DNA from: Phanerochaete sordida
Taxonomy: Eukaryota; Basidiomycota; Agaricomycetes; Polyporales; Phanerochaetaceae
Assembly (NCBI GenBank): GCA_019973155.2
Contig: BPQB01000004.1
Span: forward strand, 868,001-932,000
DNA: 64,000 bases
Reading direction: 5' to 3'
Made by a program: the position numbers and the translations under genes. Below are positions 1 through 10,930 of the stretch, one piece after another (position 1 is the stretch's first letter; every line of letters starts with the position of its first letter). Below the pieces are notes generated by a model. The model had not been told where the DNA came from. It worked only from the letters and a program-made list of their open reading frames with translations, and made no database searches.

Positions 1-2460
1 ATCTCTGACGCCCTTTCCGAGTCGCAGTCCTACCAAGCCGTCAATATCTTGCAGCAATTCTCTCTTTGGATCCCTCGGATCTACGACGCGCTCGAAGACG
101 TTGGGCGGACGCTCATCCTGCTGCAAAGCTTGGAGCACTGGGTGCCCTCCATCGAGCTGATGATACCGGACAGGTCTGACTTGACACGGGACGGCCGCGT
201 GGCGATGTACCACCTCATCTCGCTGACGGCCCGCTACGCTCAGCGATATTCCGGGCAGATCACCGCTCTGTGGTCTCGTCTGGTGGAAGCTCGGGACCAC
301 TGGAACTGCCACGCCGTCATTCGCTTCCTCCTCGAGCAGTCACAGAAGGTCGGCAGCACTGCCTTTGTCAGCTGCGCCGCAAAAATCGTTGCCTGTCTTT
401 CTGCAAGCCAGATGGGCCACATTGTTCTCCAAGAGCTCTGCGACATCATCATCCCAGCCGCCATGCTTCCCGCCCTTGACCACAAACTCAGTATGCCCGA
501 GGAAGAAGACGTGGAGCTGTGGTCTGACCTCGATATCCTCTTCCCCGACCAGCCCAGGATCACTCTTGGAATAGCGCAGTTCGCAATGCTATTTCTGTCG
601 GAAGGCGCCATCGCACGCTGCGTAGCATTACAAGATCGCTTGCCCGCCCTATTGCACATCCTACTTTTGCATCTGGATCATCGTCACCAATTCGTTCAGC
701 AATCTTGTAGACACATGCTCTCCGAGCTGTTACGCTCCTATATCTCCCTCTACGACAACTTCCCTGATCGCTCCGCGTACCCGCCAAGGTCTGAACTGCG
801 CACGGCCATTACCAAGATCGAAGACTCATTCACCGATGTGACAATCTGGAACACTCAAGACCCGAGCGCCGAGGTGCAAAAGCTCTGCTCCCAGCTACTG
901 GATATTCTCTCGCCTCTCGTTCCTGATCTCGAAGATGCCTGGGGTGGTGTTGCCCTCGACTGGGCAACATCATGTCACTTCCGCCCAATCGCATGCCACT
1001 CTCTCCAGCTGTATCGCGCATTGGCCCCGACACCCGCACAGAGCAATCTTGACGCTCTCCTCGTTCGGCTTTCCAACATTATCGCTGACGATGATGTCGG
1101 AATGCACCCATTCACGACTGAGCTCATGTCGACCCTGACAACGATGGCCTCCGCGGAAGACCTCAACGTTGCGCTTGTTCCCCAGATCTTCTGGTGCGCC
1201 GTGGCTTGCCTCTCAACAACATCGGAAACCGAGTTCCAGCACGCTCTCGAGCTCTTGCACGCGTTGTTATCGCGGCTTGACTTGGACGACCCAGGGACTG
1301 CGGAGGCTTTGCTGTCCGAGCGTCCCCCTTCGTGGCGCGGTCAAGGCTCATTGCAAGGACCGCTCCTGACAGGTCTGCGGTCCTCGAAGACATACCAAAG
1401 CACCTTCAAGCTGCTGCAGCGCCTGGCGCAAGTCCAAGACGGCAATATAATCGACGCATCCGAAGGCCGTCTTCGCGACCTGTACACTGCAGTCCTGCCA
1501 TGGTGTTTGCATGCGATGTCGAACGACATCTCGGACGAGGCGCTGCAAGACTTCGCAATGGACATCGGTCGCCTTGCGGACCAAGAGGAGCGCCCAAGTA
1601 TCACTAGGATCATGACTTCCTTCGCGAAGAATCGCTTCCGCACCAAGGAGGACTTCCTGCGCCAGTCAGTCGCAAGCCTTCGCGAGCATTATGGAATGGA
1701 CCACTGGAGCGACGTCGTGACGCTGCTCGTCGGGCTTGTTCTCAACGACGAGAAGTGGCTGCGCGTGCACACTCTGCAGATCCTCAAGGTTCTCTTCCAG
1801 CAACGGGAGACGAAGAGCTCGGTGGATGTCATGGGCTCGGAGCTGCTTATGCCGCTCCTGCGGCTGCTCGAAACAGACCTCGCACAAGAAGCGCTCGAGG
1901 TTCTGGAGGAACCCATGCAAATTTCTGGCGGTCCCGCGGCGAAGCATGTGTTACGCATGAGCTTGCACAACCACCTTACTGCCAACGTCAAGGAGGTCGA
2001 GTCTGTGGCGGAGATCTTCGGTATCGCAGAGGAATCTGGATGGTGTGTCCCGCGGTCGGCTGCCAGGCGCGAGTGCTGCAGGATAAATATCGGCGCGGTG
2101 TGTGACCTGCACAAGGCTCCACTGCGACCGTCGCAGATCACCTTCCACGAGGAGGACATGCATGCGCTATCGGAAATGCATGACGAAGAGGAAGAGGATC
2201 TCGGCGACCTTGTACAGAACCTGCACGAGCTCAGCAACTTCTTCCAGGACGACACTCATGGCCTCGCGGTGCCCACCCGGCAGTTAGAGGCGCGCGTTGC
2301 TGCCATCCTGGCAAAGTCTACCGATCCTCACAACGACATTCCTGCGACGCCTTTCGGTGATGTCTTTGACGTCGCGACTTCCAGTTCCTCAGAGCTTTCA
2401 GACGATGATTATTCGAGCGACGCTGATTCCGACCTGTTTGAATACGATCTTTCCAGTTAG
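1..2460 (+). CDS. Furry/Tao3/Mor2-type cell morphogenesis protein, C-terminal part (5' end outside window)
   Basis: The frame is open from base 1 to the TAG at 2458-2460, giving about 819 residues with no start of its own, so this is the 3' part of a larger gene. The protein is a long helical, HEAT/ARM-like solenoid. Early on it has the stretch LLQSLEHWVPSIEL, which resembles the conserved C-terminal block of the Furry/PAG1 family. It ends in an acidic, serine-rich tail (SSSSELSDDDYSSDADSDLF). In yeasts these giant proteins scaffold the NDR kinase (RAM/Orb6) pathway at sites of polarised growth. No intron is needed in this stretch. The family call rests on recognised sequence style, not on a search. 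Another large HEAT-repeat scaffold is the main alternative. Confidence 0.75.
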   Translation: MSDALSESQSYQAVNILQQFSLWIPRIYDALEDVGRTLILLQSLEHWVPSIELMIPDRSDLTRDGRVAMYHLISLTARYAQRYSGQITALWSRLVEARDHWNCHAVIRFLLEQSQKVGSTAFVSCAAKIVACLSASQMGHIVLQELCDIIIPAAMLPALDHKLSMPEEEDVELWSDLDILFPDQPRITLGIAQFAMLFLSEGAIARCVALQDRLPALLHILLLHLDHRHQFVQQSCRHMLSELLRSYISLYDNFPDRSAYPPRSELRTAITKIEDSFTDVTIWNTQDPSAEVQKLCSQLLDILSPLVPDLEDAWGGVALDWATSCHFRPIACHSLQLYRALAPTPAQSNLDALLVRLSNIIADDDVGMHPFTTELMSTLTTMASAEDLNVALVPQIFWCAVACLSTTSETEFQHALELLHALLSRLDLDDPGTAEALLSERPPSWRGQGSLQGPLLTGLRSSKTYQSTFKLLQRLAQVQDGNIIDASEGRLRDLYTAVLPWCLHAMSNDISDEALQDFAMDIGRLADQEERPSITRIMTSFAKNRFRTKEDFLRQSVASLREHYGMDHWSDVVTLLVGLVLNDEKWLRVHTLQILKVLFQQRETKSSVDVMGSELLMPLLRLLETDLAQEALEVLEEPMQISGGPAAKHVLRMSLHNHLTANVKEVESVAEIFGIAEESGWCVPRSAARRECCRINIGAVCDLHKAPLRPSQITFHEEDMHALSEMHDEEEEDLGDLVQNLHELSNFFQDDTHGLAVPTRQLEARVAAILAKSTDPHNDIPATPFGDVFDVATSSSSELSDDDYSSDADSDLFEYDLSS

Positions 2461-3260
2461 ATAGAGTCCTTGTTACCCACTTTTTCATATACCTCTCCTT
2501 CCTGATTCCTTTGCTTTGGTTACTTCTCCGGACATCCCCGCTGTACTGTATCAGTAGTCGTCTCACGATCCTCACGCTAGAATTCGTTATGCTTTCGTAC
2601 TTCGCTTTCGGTGGCGCCCTCACGCTCAGCAGTCTGCCGCATGATTCACTGTACTAATATACACGCATACCCTCCAACAGAACTACGTGCGCGTATTCAG
2701 AGCTGCGTGTTCCTCCAACCTGAGTACAACAGCTCAGGAGAGTAGCTGCGGGTATATGTTGTGATAAATTGTGCTGAAATGAGCTTGCCGGAGTCTACGA
2801 CGTGCCTGGGCGGTAGGCGCCACACTCATCGAGTTCCGCGATTATCTTTATCTGCGACGGTGACACGTAACGCGTAAAGTTGCGTGGGCTATCGAACATC
2901 TACAAGAGGAGGTAAAAATCTCATGGTAATTTCAGGGGTTGCGCAGCGCATTCTCTGGACGTTGAATTTACGTGTGATTTAGTGTTCAAACGCTTTTGCT
3001 CCGATTCCAGGCCGGCATGTGCACAGTCATGTGCGGACATGATGTCCTATCATACCGTCACTTCGGGAACTTCGCTACTCATGGCACATCCTCGAGGACC
3101 TATCGTGTCAGCTTCGCTTCTAAACGGACTCAAATTCGGCAGATGACGTCTCACGAGAGTTAGATAAAAGCGTCGTCAGCGGAGGTGAGCCGCACATCCC
3201 CTTCTCACCCTCGTACTCTCGTCTTCCCTTGCGCCTCAACTGCTCAGCTCTTCTCTAGAG
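2461..3260. other. Intergenic, 3' flank of the Furry-like gene
   Basis: No coding frame with family-like character or consistent splice signals is seen on either strand. The first 200 bases are presumably the 3' UTR of the upstream gene. Confidence 0.5.
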
Positions 3261-3410
3261 ATGTCACACTCTGGGAAGAAAGGAACAGCAGAGTTGCAGT
3301 CCGGGAAGAGAGGGCCATCAGCCAAACCTGGCAAAACATCGTCTGTTACGATTTCTGAATTTATGAAGAAACGTTTATATTCCACCCCCGGCCCTACGGG
3401 CAGATTTTGA
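3261..3410 (+). CDS. Short lysine-rich open frame, 49 aa, doubtful
   Basis: An ATG at 3261 opens a 49-codon frame ending TGA at 3408-3410. The product starts MSHSGKKGTAELQSGKRG and is basic. A TATA-like AGATAAAAG lies near 3163-3171, about 90 nt upstream, and a pyrimidine-rich stretch precedes the ATG. The same AGATAAAAG motif stands before the gene at 48122. It could be a true micro-gene, the first exon of a decayed multicopy gene, or chance. No family is recognised. Confidence 0.2.
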   Translation: MSHSGKKGTAELQSGKRGPSAKPGKTSSVTISEFMKKRLYSTPGPTGRF

Positions 3411-4500
3411 CCTCGTGGACTCCGTCACGAAAAACGAGTGCAAAACCGTGGGAACCTTTTTTGTATGCCCCATTAGTTATGTCGATCAAAACGGGGTTAG
3501 GGTTGAATACAAAAGTTGAAATGAACCTTGGTCGATTTATGTGGCCTCTTCCTCTATGTATCAAGCCTCGGTAACGTGCACAGCACTACTGGAGGGTACT
3601 CCAATCACTGTCGTAACCTTTATATTCTAACCGCCCATGATTTGCGTCCTCGCCGTCGTTGCCGAAGTCGAGGGTGCATGGGCGCTTAGAATCACCAGTG
3701 CGGTGGTCTCTGTTGGTGCATTGCCACACATGCTGTCTATTAGGTACACAGAGAGTACAGGACATTTCCAGCTACTCGAATATGTAAAAATCATCTCTAG
3801 AATAATTTTGTGTCGCGCATGAGCAAGCTGCGAGCATCACGTCCTAAGGCGCTAATGCGTCCAAGCAGTGTGCTGACTCCTGAGTGCACTCGCGCTCAGC
3901 ACTCTTCTCGAACTGCGACCTACACCCTCGACCCCATTCACTCTGGCAGCTGCAACCCGCCATATCTACTCCTACACCACTGCATTGACATTGCCGCCCT
4001 CACCTCTCCTTGCGGATCTGTGCTAGCTGTCCACCCTCGCCAGCACAGACTTCTTTCTCTGCTCAGCACCCACCCACACGCCCGACTGTGTCGCCTCGCG
4101 CCCTTGCCCAGCCCGGCTGAAGCCATCCAACAAGCACGCAAGTTGAGGTCTTCGCCGTCTGCACCTTTGCGCCATAGCTCGCCGGCCCCTCGTGCCCTCG
4201 ACTGCGTCATTGCCGATGTGCAAGCTCCACGACAAGAATGTCGGCGATATCATGGAAACTCACCGGAATAGCGAAGTAAGGCCATGCAACGACGCATTCC
4301 ACGCGCGCACGACGACGCCATGTCGAGCTGCATGCTGCAAGGAGTTGAACAGTCAGTGCGACGTGCAGCGGCACAAGTGAGCCAGAACGCACCGAGTCAA
4401 TGCTCCGCCGCCCGCCCTAGGGCCGGACAGGTGTGTTTCCGCTTGCTGTGTCTTCGTATGCGCTGCTGAGCATGTTGCCAGTGCTCGAACCTCGCTCGCC
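3411..4500. other. Gene-poor intergenic DNA
   Basis: Only short overlapping open frames on both strands. None shows a domain, convincing splice sites or a start context. A single GGGGTTAGGGTTG at about 3491 resembles a telomere unit but is not repeated. Confidence 0.45.
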
Positions 4501-4503
4501 GGA

Positions 4504-5160
4504 CGCAAATCTATCGAGGAACGTCAAAATTGATCCATGCAAAGCGAACGAGAAGACTTGCTAGAGTGCCGACATATGTCAATGCAGATGGCCTGGACGA
4601 CAGCGTCCGCGTCTTGTGCGCCGTGCGGCCCTCGCCGAACGCTCCCGCGTGTGGATCTAACGAGAACGCGCCTCGGCTGCCCTCTGCAGCAGCATCCGCG
4701 GATGCACGGATGCTTAACTGGTGCGTGCACGCAGTCGTCTGGCTCGTGTGTGGACATCTGACTATATCGGCCACACAGACATCCTCCTGATGCCGCTTGC
4801 TGGACGTATTTCTGGTGCAGGACGTCAAAATTGGCCCCCCAAGCGCAGATATAAGGACTCGCCGGGACGTGTGTGCGCGGCGATGAGGCCAGCGGGGAGC
4901 AGCGTGTGAGTGTCGCGCGTCGCGCGTCAAGCTCTGGCAGTGATTGATTGTCAGCAAACCTCGTCCCCGGCGCACGTGAAGAACAGACCTTCATGATGAT
5001 CTGCGGCGGCACCCAGAGGCAGGGAATGAGGTGCGTGGAGGCGGTCCTCTTGTGCACACGCAGTCTTCTAACCGCGTCAATTGCGCAGACGCCCCCTTGA
5101 TTCCGCTCATTAGATGACGATCCATCGCGGAACATCGAAACTCCCCCGCCCAAAGCACAG
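4504..5160. repeat. Three diverged copies of a ~300-bp tandem repeat
   Basis: The motif around ACGTCAAAATTG occurs at 4521 and 4822, and a diverged form (ACATCGAAAC) occurs at 5132, giving spacings of 301 and 310 bases. Each is followed 10-20 bases later by a CCAAGCGCAG or CCAAAGCACAG-like string (AAAGCGAACG in the first copy). Further similarity between the units is patchy. This looks like an old tandem duplication or remnant of a repeated element; no protein product is evident. Confidence 0.4.
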
Positions 5161-5589
5161 AATCAAGCCGCGCGGCTGCGCACCCGGTCTATGTACCACC
5201 CAGCAGGCCCAGCGTGGCTGCAACAGACCGCGACCAGTTCGGAGGTGACTGGCAGCATGCCTACCGCAACCGACCGTGAACGCTCGTGAGAACGCGACCT
5301 GTTGGAGAACGGCAAGACGTCCTCCGACCCTCCGTCGGCATCGCTGCGCGACACACCTACAACCTGGGGCACCACCGTCCAGTCGCCCGAGCTGCCGCTC
5401 GTCTGGTGCACCGCATACGAGCATGGAGAGCACATTGGTCAGAGCGGCCAGCAACATGTCAGTGGTGACGTGGCTTAGAGATGAGTACTGCGATCAGGAT
5501 TGGTGCAATATGCGTAGACTATAGCTAGCCATGTAGCGAGTACACGTAGCATAGTATATCTAATGGAACACTTTGTATCTTATCTTTCA

Positions 5590-5775
5590 GTTCACTCAAC
5601 TTGAAACCGGACCGGGCAGAATGTCGCATCGACTGGACAACAGGGCCCGCGGGCCTTGGGCCCATGGCCCTCCCTGGCGTCTAAGGGCCGCCGCTCTTCC
5701 CGCGTCTTGGCGTCTAGGGGCTCACGCTTGCTTACCCTCCGCGCGTCGCGCCCTTTGGTGCAGTGGCCATGCTTT
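5590..5775 (+). repeat. GC-rich interspersed repeat, copy A (inverted relative to copy B at 13.3-13.5 kb)
   Basis: TCGACTGGACAACAGGGCCC at 5629-5648 matches, with 20 of 20 bases, the reverse complement of 13467-13486. Similarity continues on both sides: an ACCGGACCGGG-type stretch precedes it, and GGGCCCATGG plus GCGTCT/GACGC-rich repeats follow. The two copies face each other across the RTC4-like and CxC5/CxC6 genes. Confidence 0.65.
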
Positions 5776-6028
5776 GGTACGTTCTTTGGTGTACCTGGAC
5801 TGTGGATCTGTATCTCCTGGGTCTTTTAATATATCTATCAGTGGCTCGTCAATACTGTGGCCCCTGTCGGAGCTTTGAGTGCTGTCACAGCCGCCACCAC
5901 CACACTACGCTATGGTGGCCTCCGCTATGGCGGCTTCCAGCTATCTCTTTGTCTATGCTTTGTCTAACGTACTCAGCTCTTTTGTAATGGATGTCATGAG
6001 GTGCAACAGTGGCCTCAATACGCGAAGA

Positions 6029-6036
6029 TTATATAG
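6029..6036 (+). promoter_or_regulatory. TATA-like box of the RTC4-like gene
   Basis: TTATATAG lies 80-87 nt upstream of the ATG at 6116, followed by a pyrimidine-rich leader; spacing fits a fungal core promoter. Confidence 0.45.
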
Positions 6037-6115
6037 TCACAAGAGACACAATTTCTGTGCCTCTCTACCGTCCACTTCGCACCGTCTCTGAATCACCCAC
6101 AGCAGTGCTCGCAGC

Positions 6116-9100
6116 ATGAGCGTACATCTCCCTACTTCGCAGCCCGTGCACCCACAAACTGTCCTGCAGCTAATGCAGACCGTTCTATCCCTCCGAGCTG
6201 CTTCCTGTGGCTCTGATCTCTGTCTCGGCTGGCCCATGGGGAACTTCCGTGTACATAAAGGATCGCAGCCAGCAAGCCGTCACAAGCGGGGTTCAATTGC
6301 TCAGACAGTGCGTCCCTCTGCCATGTTATCTCTTCAGAAGCTGATATATTCGTCCTAACATGAATAGTGCACCCGACCAGAATGCTTCATCACTAAAACA
6401 CTTACCTGTCCGCTCGATTTTGAGGACGCCACCGCCATCGCCAATCAGCTCAATGAACTGCATGCCACGAAGACATACGAGCCACAGCTCCCTGACAATT
6501 ATCACCCCCGCCTTTCGTCACCACCTGTCGCAGCTGCAGTATCCGAGCTGCCATGCAGCCCTCCGAACTTACCTGGGGCGGCGTCGAAATCTACGCCACA
6601 TTACTGCTCTGTCGTTCACTGCAAGCTGCAGTCCGGCAAGCGCACACGCGCTAACGTTAGCTGCGTTGAGCTCAAGTGCAGCCGCTGCTGCGCAGCTGCA
6701 TATAGCGATGCCCTCGCCAGCGGTACGGCCCGTCCGCCATGCAAAATCCACGGCAAACCTTCCGTTCAGCTCCTGCCTGCACAGTCTTCCGCTATAACTC
6801 AATCGTCAGCAGGCCCGCAGGCCTTTGCGTCCAATCCCAACCTTCCTGCTCACCCTACTGCATCTACGGACGTCGCTAGCTTGCCTGCACAGTCCTCCCA
6901 GTCCATACATGTCCAAGACCCGCAGCTGCAGCCGAGTCGCCGTGCTCCAAGCCGCCGCACCGATCTGTCACGTCCAATCAAAGCAGGATGGGGCCGTGCA
7001 CGAGAGGATGGACAGATAGAGAGACAGGAAATTATCTCTCGCAAACGCGATATGGAACAGCTGCAGGAGAGAGAGCGAAAGTCATGCACTCTTGTTATCT
7101 GGTTCGAGGTTCGTCCCCAGGGTAGCCTTGCACGGATATAATGTATACTCACTTTATGTCTGCACAGAACGGCAAGGGCCCTCGGATCATCTCCCATCAC
7201 GTTCCCAGCTATCCATATCTCGTTCCGCTCTCCGTCGATGCGCTCATTTCGAAGGATAACGGTTTCGGATTGAGCCCATCCTCGTTCATCCAGTATTATT
7301 CCGGCACCTGGGTCACTCTGAGCTTGCGGCAGCAAATCCGTGTCAACTCCGACCACGAAGTCTTGTTCAGGCTGCTCCCGAGCTTTCGCGAAGAGCTGTG
7401 CGACTGTCCTGATCTTGAGGATTATCAGCGCCGACAGCCTCAGCGGCATGGCCCTGCGAAACGTCTCGCGACCCAGCTCGTTTCGCCATCGAAAAAGGCT
7501 CGCGCGTCAGAGGCCGACAGCCCTTCTAGCCATATCGACACACATCGCAGCTCTCCTGTTACTCCCACACGGCGTGCGCGATCTCCGGACCTCGAGTTCC
7601 CTCCGATCTTGCAGATCCTCGATGGTTCTGAAGACTCTCCGTCTGGCTCTCATGCCGCCCCACTCCCGGATCTGCAACGTCCAATCGCTCCTCTTCCAAA
7701 ACGTGTGCCATCCCATCGCGCTAAAATCTCAACAGCCACTGCGAAGCGTCAATGGCCTGCGGATTACACCCTTCAGGAACTCCTCGACGGCTTCAGTAAA
7801 ATGCAGGAAATGCTTAAGATCGGTGAAGTGACGACAGAAAAGGCCGCGTTCCCTACCGTCTTCTCCAGTGAGTACCGAAAGTCCACGGTCACACGCAGCA
7901 AGAAGATCTTGAGGGAAGCCAGCAACACCATGAAGACAAAGCACGCGTTGACAAAATGGTCCGACTTTCTGAAGGCTCTGAAGCCCGGTGGCAACAGCGA
8001 TGCCGAGGACGATGCGCTCGTCATTGTGCCCTCAGAGTCGCCCAGCTTATCGTGCCGACCAACGCCTGTCTCCTCTGGACCGAGCAAAGCTCCCCAGCCC
8101 GTGCTCGACTCGGGTCCATCCTGCCTCACGCCCACAGCCAATCCTACTCTTGCTCGTGCAGAAACTCCTAATCCGTTCGTGGACACTGGCGATATGACTT
8201 CCCTTCACGGGGAGAGCTTCTCGTCGCATCCGGATTTCTTCCAGGCGATCCTGGCGGATCCGGACCTCTTGGACGACTCCGCTGACTGGGAAAGGCTGGG
8301 TATTCCCTATAATCTGGAGGAGCTTCTGTCTCGTTGTCTCTTCTGCGACAAGATGGTCACAAGCACGCCCTCGCCTTACCTTCAGCAGCTGCTAGCCGAC
8401 CTTGTCTCTGATCCCAACCCCCCATCCATGGCTCAGTTTCTGTACTGCCAGCGACATGAGCTCGAGACTAGCCTTGCTCCGGAAGCTCAGGCGAAAGGAT
8501 GGCCGCTAGATATCGACTTTTCCCAGCTTCGGCACCGTACGCTCCGCTCACAGGCCCACCTGAAGTCGATTCTGCAAGGTGACATCACGGAGAATGCGTT
8601 CTACAACCTATCAGCAAAGGATCGCAACATAGACGCAGAAGCGGGCCTCGACGGGGTATCAGGCAGTCGAAAGCCTGCCCTAACAAGAGAGCTTGAGCAT
8701 ACTTCACGGGAATGTCCACCGCGCACGGCAGGCTAGTGCGTGATCAACCTCATTTATTGTTGCAGATACTCATTCCATTCATTACAGCTACGGGAACGAA
8801 GGCTTAGCAATTATCATGCTCGTCTTGATGAACATTTATGACCAGGCAAGCTTCGATGCACGCCAGTTTGCCCCTCTCTCCTATGACGAATTTATTCGAC
8901 ACCTCCTCGTGCCCGAAGTCACGGTTCACCTCATTCAAGAAGACATGCACATCAGCCGGGAAGATGCTATCAACGTGCTCTTCGACAGCGAACGCTACGG
9001 CAGTATCATGTACCACGAAGATAGCACTCCCGCCTTTCAAGAAGCTCAGCAGTGGTACTCCAATGTCTACGCCAAGGCACAAAATGAGCGGCAGACACTT

Positions 9101-9256
9101 GCCACTCAGAACATCGATGATGAGGCTCTAGAACCCGAGATCACGGTAAAGAACGAAAACATTGACGCAGTCATCCCTCTCGCTGATCCAGAGATTACTG
9201 GCTGGGTTAAACACGTCGACAAGAACGGTAGCATTGTGTACGAGATTGACGATTGA
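6116..9256 (+). CDS. RTC4-like domain protein with N-terminal cysteine cluster, 989 aa
   Basis: Model: exons 6116-6307, 6368-7108, 7168-8735 and 8788-9256. The introns are 60, 59 and 52 nt (GTGCGT..CTAAC..TAG, GTTCGT..CAG, GTGCGT..CAG) and the phases are consistent. An apparent TAG at 8734 is removed by the last splice, joining ..PRTAGY to YGNEGLAII. Residues about 690-940 match the RTC4-like domain: CLFCDK, then CQRHELE, GWPLDIDFSQL, the GYYGNEGLAII turn and LVPEVTVHLIQEDM. Residues about 143-200 hold a cysteine/histidine cluster (YCSVHC, CSRCC, CKIHGK), perhaps metal-binding. The middle is low-complexity Ser/Pro. In yeast the domain occurs in Rtc4, linked to telomere capping; in agaricomycetes it is a multicopy family of unknown role. 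Domain call good, function unknown. Confidence 0.75.
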
Positions 9257-9409
9257 CTTAGTACGAATACATGTACACGAATACCTACAGATCGATAATC
9301 ATGCAAATCTTGCATTCTCCTGCCCTGACTGAGATGTGAACCGCGCTACTTGACGTGGCAGACGTTAACTACGTAGAGAGCTAGTGAGCACATCTTCTGA
9401 GGAAGAGCG

Positions 9410-10790
9410 TCAGGGCAAGATCTTCATGTAGTGCCCGAGCTTGATGTGCCTGTATAAGCGGTCAGCCAGCGCCGCCAGCGCAGTGGATCTGTGTCGACTC
9501 ACGTCTGCCGTGCCTTTCGTCAAATTCCTTCGCAGTGCGCATGTCTTGCTTCAAGTTATCAGCTGGATCAGACGGAGTAGAACGGCGTGCTCACTCTACT
9601 TTGCTGCAGCCCTGCCACGAGGCTTGGATATGGCGATCTCCTGCCCTCAATGGAGAAAAGGCCAGGTCAGACCAAGTCAGATCGCGAGGGCTGAGCGTTG
9701 CCGTACCTGGCCTGCCAGACAGCCCTGGGACGCGCTGAATATTGGGCAGCCCGAAGACGCATTGCAGTATGCCGGCCACTGTCTATGAATTGTGTTAGCT
9801 CACGAAGGAGATACAGCTTGCGAAAGAGAAAGACGCACGGTCTTGATCATGGTCCGGCGGACCATGAGCTTGCAAGCGCACAACCAGCGACGGCAAGACC
9901 GCGGAAAGAAAGATGGAGTACCCATGCAAGATGAATATTTCGTCCATCTCCTCGACCTGCGCGCATACCTCCGCCACGCAATGCGGGTCGGCAGCCAGGA
10001 GGTCGACGCGCGCGAGCTCTGGGCAGAAGGGCGTGGCTCTACCGAGGAGGGCGCAGAGGACGCGCGAGAAGCAGCTGTGGCTGCAGCATAAGCTCTCACG
10101 GAGCGCACTCGATAGGTATCTCGCGCAGATACAACGTGCAGGGCGCGGCGAGCTCTGATCGATGCCGTTCCTCGACGAGCTGAACATAGATGTCAGCTGA
10201 GCGCACATAGCCTGGCGGAATATACTTTGCGTACCTTCCTGCAAGGCCCCTCGCAGATACGCATGATACAGCACACGCGAGCCCACAACGCTTGCAAGAG
10301 ATGTACCGCCTAGTGTCATTCGTCCGTGTCTTTGCGCCTCGTCCAGTCTTGACTCGCGCGTCTTCGGTGATGAGCACATGTGTTCTTCTCGGCGGCGCAG
10401 TCCCAGTAGCGGTTATGCTCTTCCCGAGCGCACATATCTAGGCAGAACGTAGCCAGCAATTTGGGACGACAGAGCACAATACTCACCTTAGCACCATGTC
10501 ATACATCTCCAGCGAATGTCGTGGATAGGTAGCAGGATGGGCTTGGGCCTGTAATGCGATGCCCAGATCGGCAGAAATAAGACCAGCAGATGCATATACT
10601 CACTGTGCGGGACCGGCGTGAGGATGACGGAGGTGTTGCTCGGAAGCATTCGACGATGTCCCCGTCGAGTGTTACCATGAGGTCATAGGGACTTCTGACA
10701 CTGCGGACCCCGTGAACCCATTACCGCGCTCGCCCTTGTGCAAAAGCGCGCGTGTCGGTAGGTGCGTTTGACCCCGTTGGATAACGTGAA
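9410..10790 (-). pseudogene. Unidentified multi-intron locus, possibly decayed
   Basis: The minus strand has several textbook intron signals: GTGAGT donors near 10792, 10603, 10468 and 9502, a GTGCGT donor near 9835, and a GCTAAC branch site with TAG acceptor just before 9782. Segments between them look protein-like (YDLMVTLDGDIVE, then MLPSNTSVILTPVPH in another frame, later SLEMYDMVLR), but I could not join them into one continuous frame. The change of frame inside the segment near 10590 suggests a one-base indel. A short last exon may start at 9449, with a TGA at 9410-9412 in one frame and a TAG further down in another. No family recognised; it could be a real gene I have mis-spliced. Confidence 0.3.
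9847..9867. repeat. 21-bp perfect palindrome
   Basis: TCATGGTCCG, a central G, then CGGACCATGA: two 10-base arms, fully complementary. It lies inside the undefined minus-strand locus. Confidence 0.5.
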
Positions 10791-10930
10791 CTCACCGTCT
10801 ATCACAGCAGAGTTATTATGGGTACATCAGGCTCCTCTTCTAATGTTTTCCTGATGTAAATAGGTAGCATTCCAGTGTCATAGAGTACAGATACATGCGC
10901 GAGGCGGCCGACCTGGACGTCGTTGTAGTT

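Noticed and set aside
3488..3503. GGGGTTAGGGTTG as an interstitial telomere repeat
   Set aside because: Only one full TTAGGG unit; expected by chance in 64 kb.
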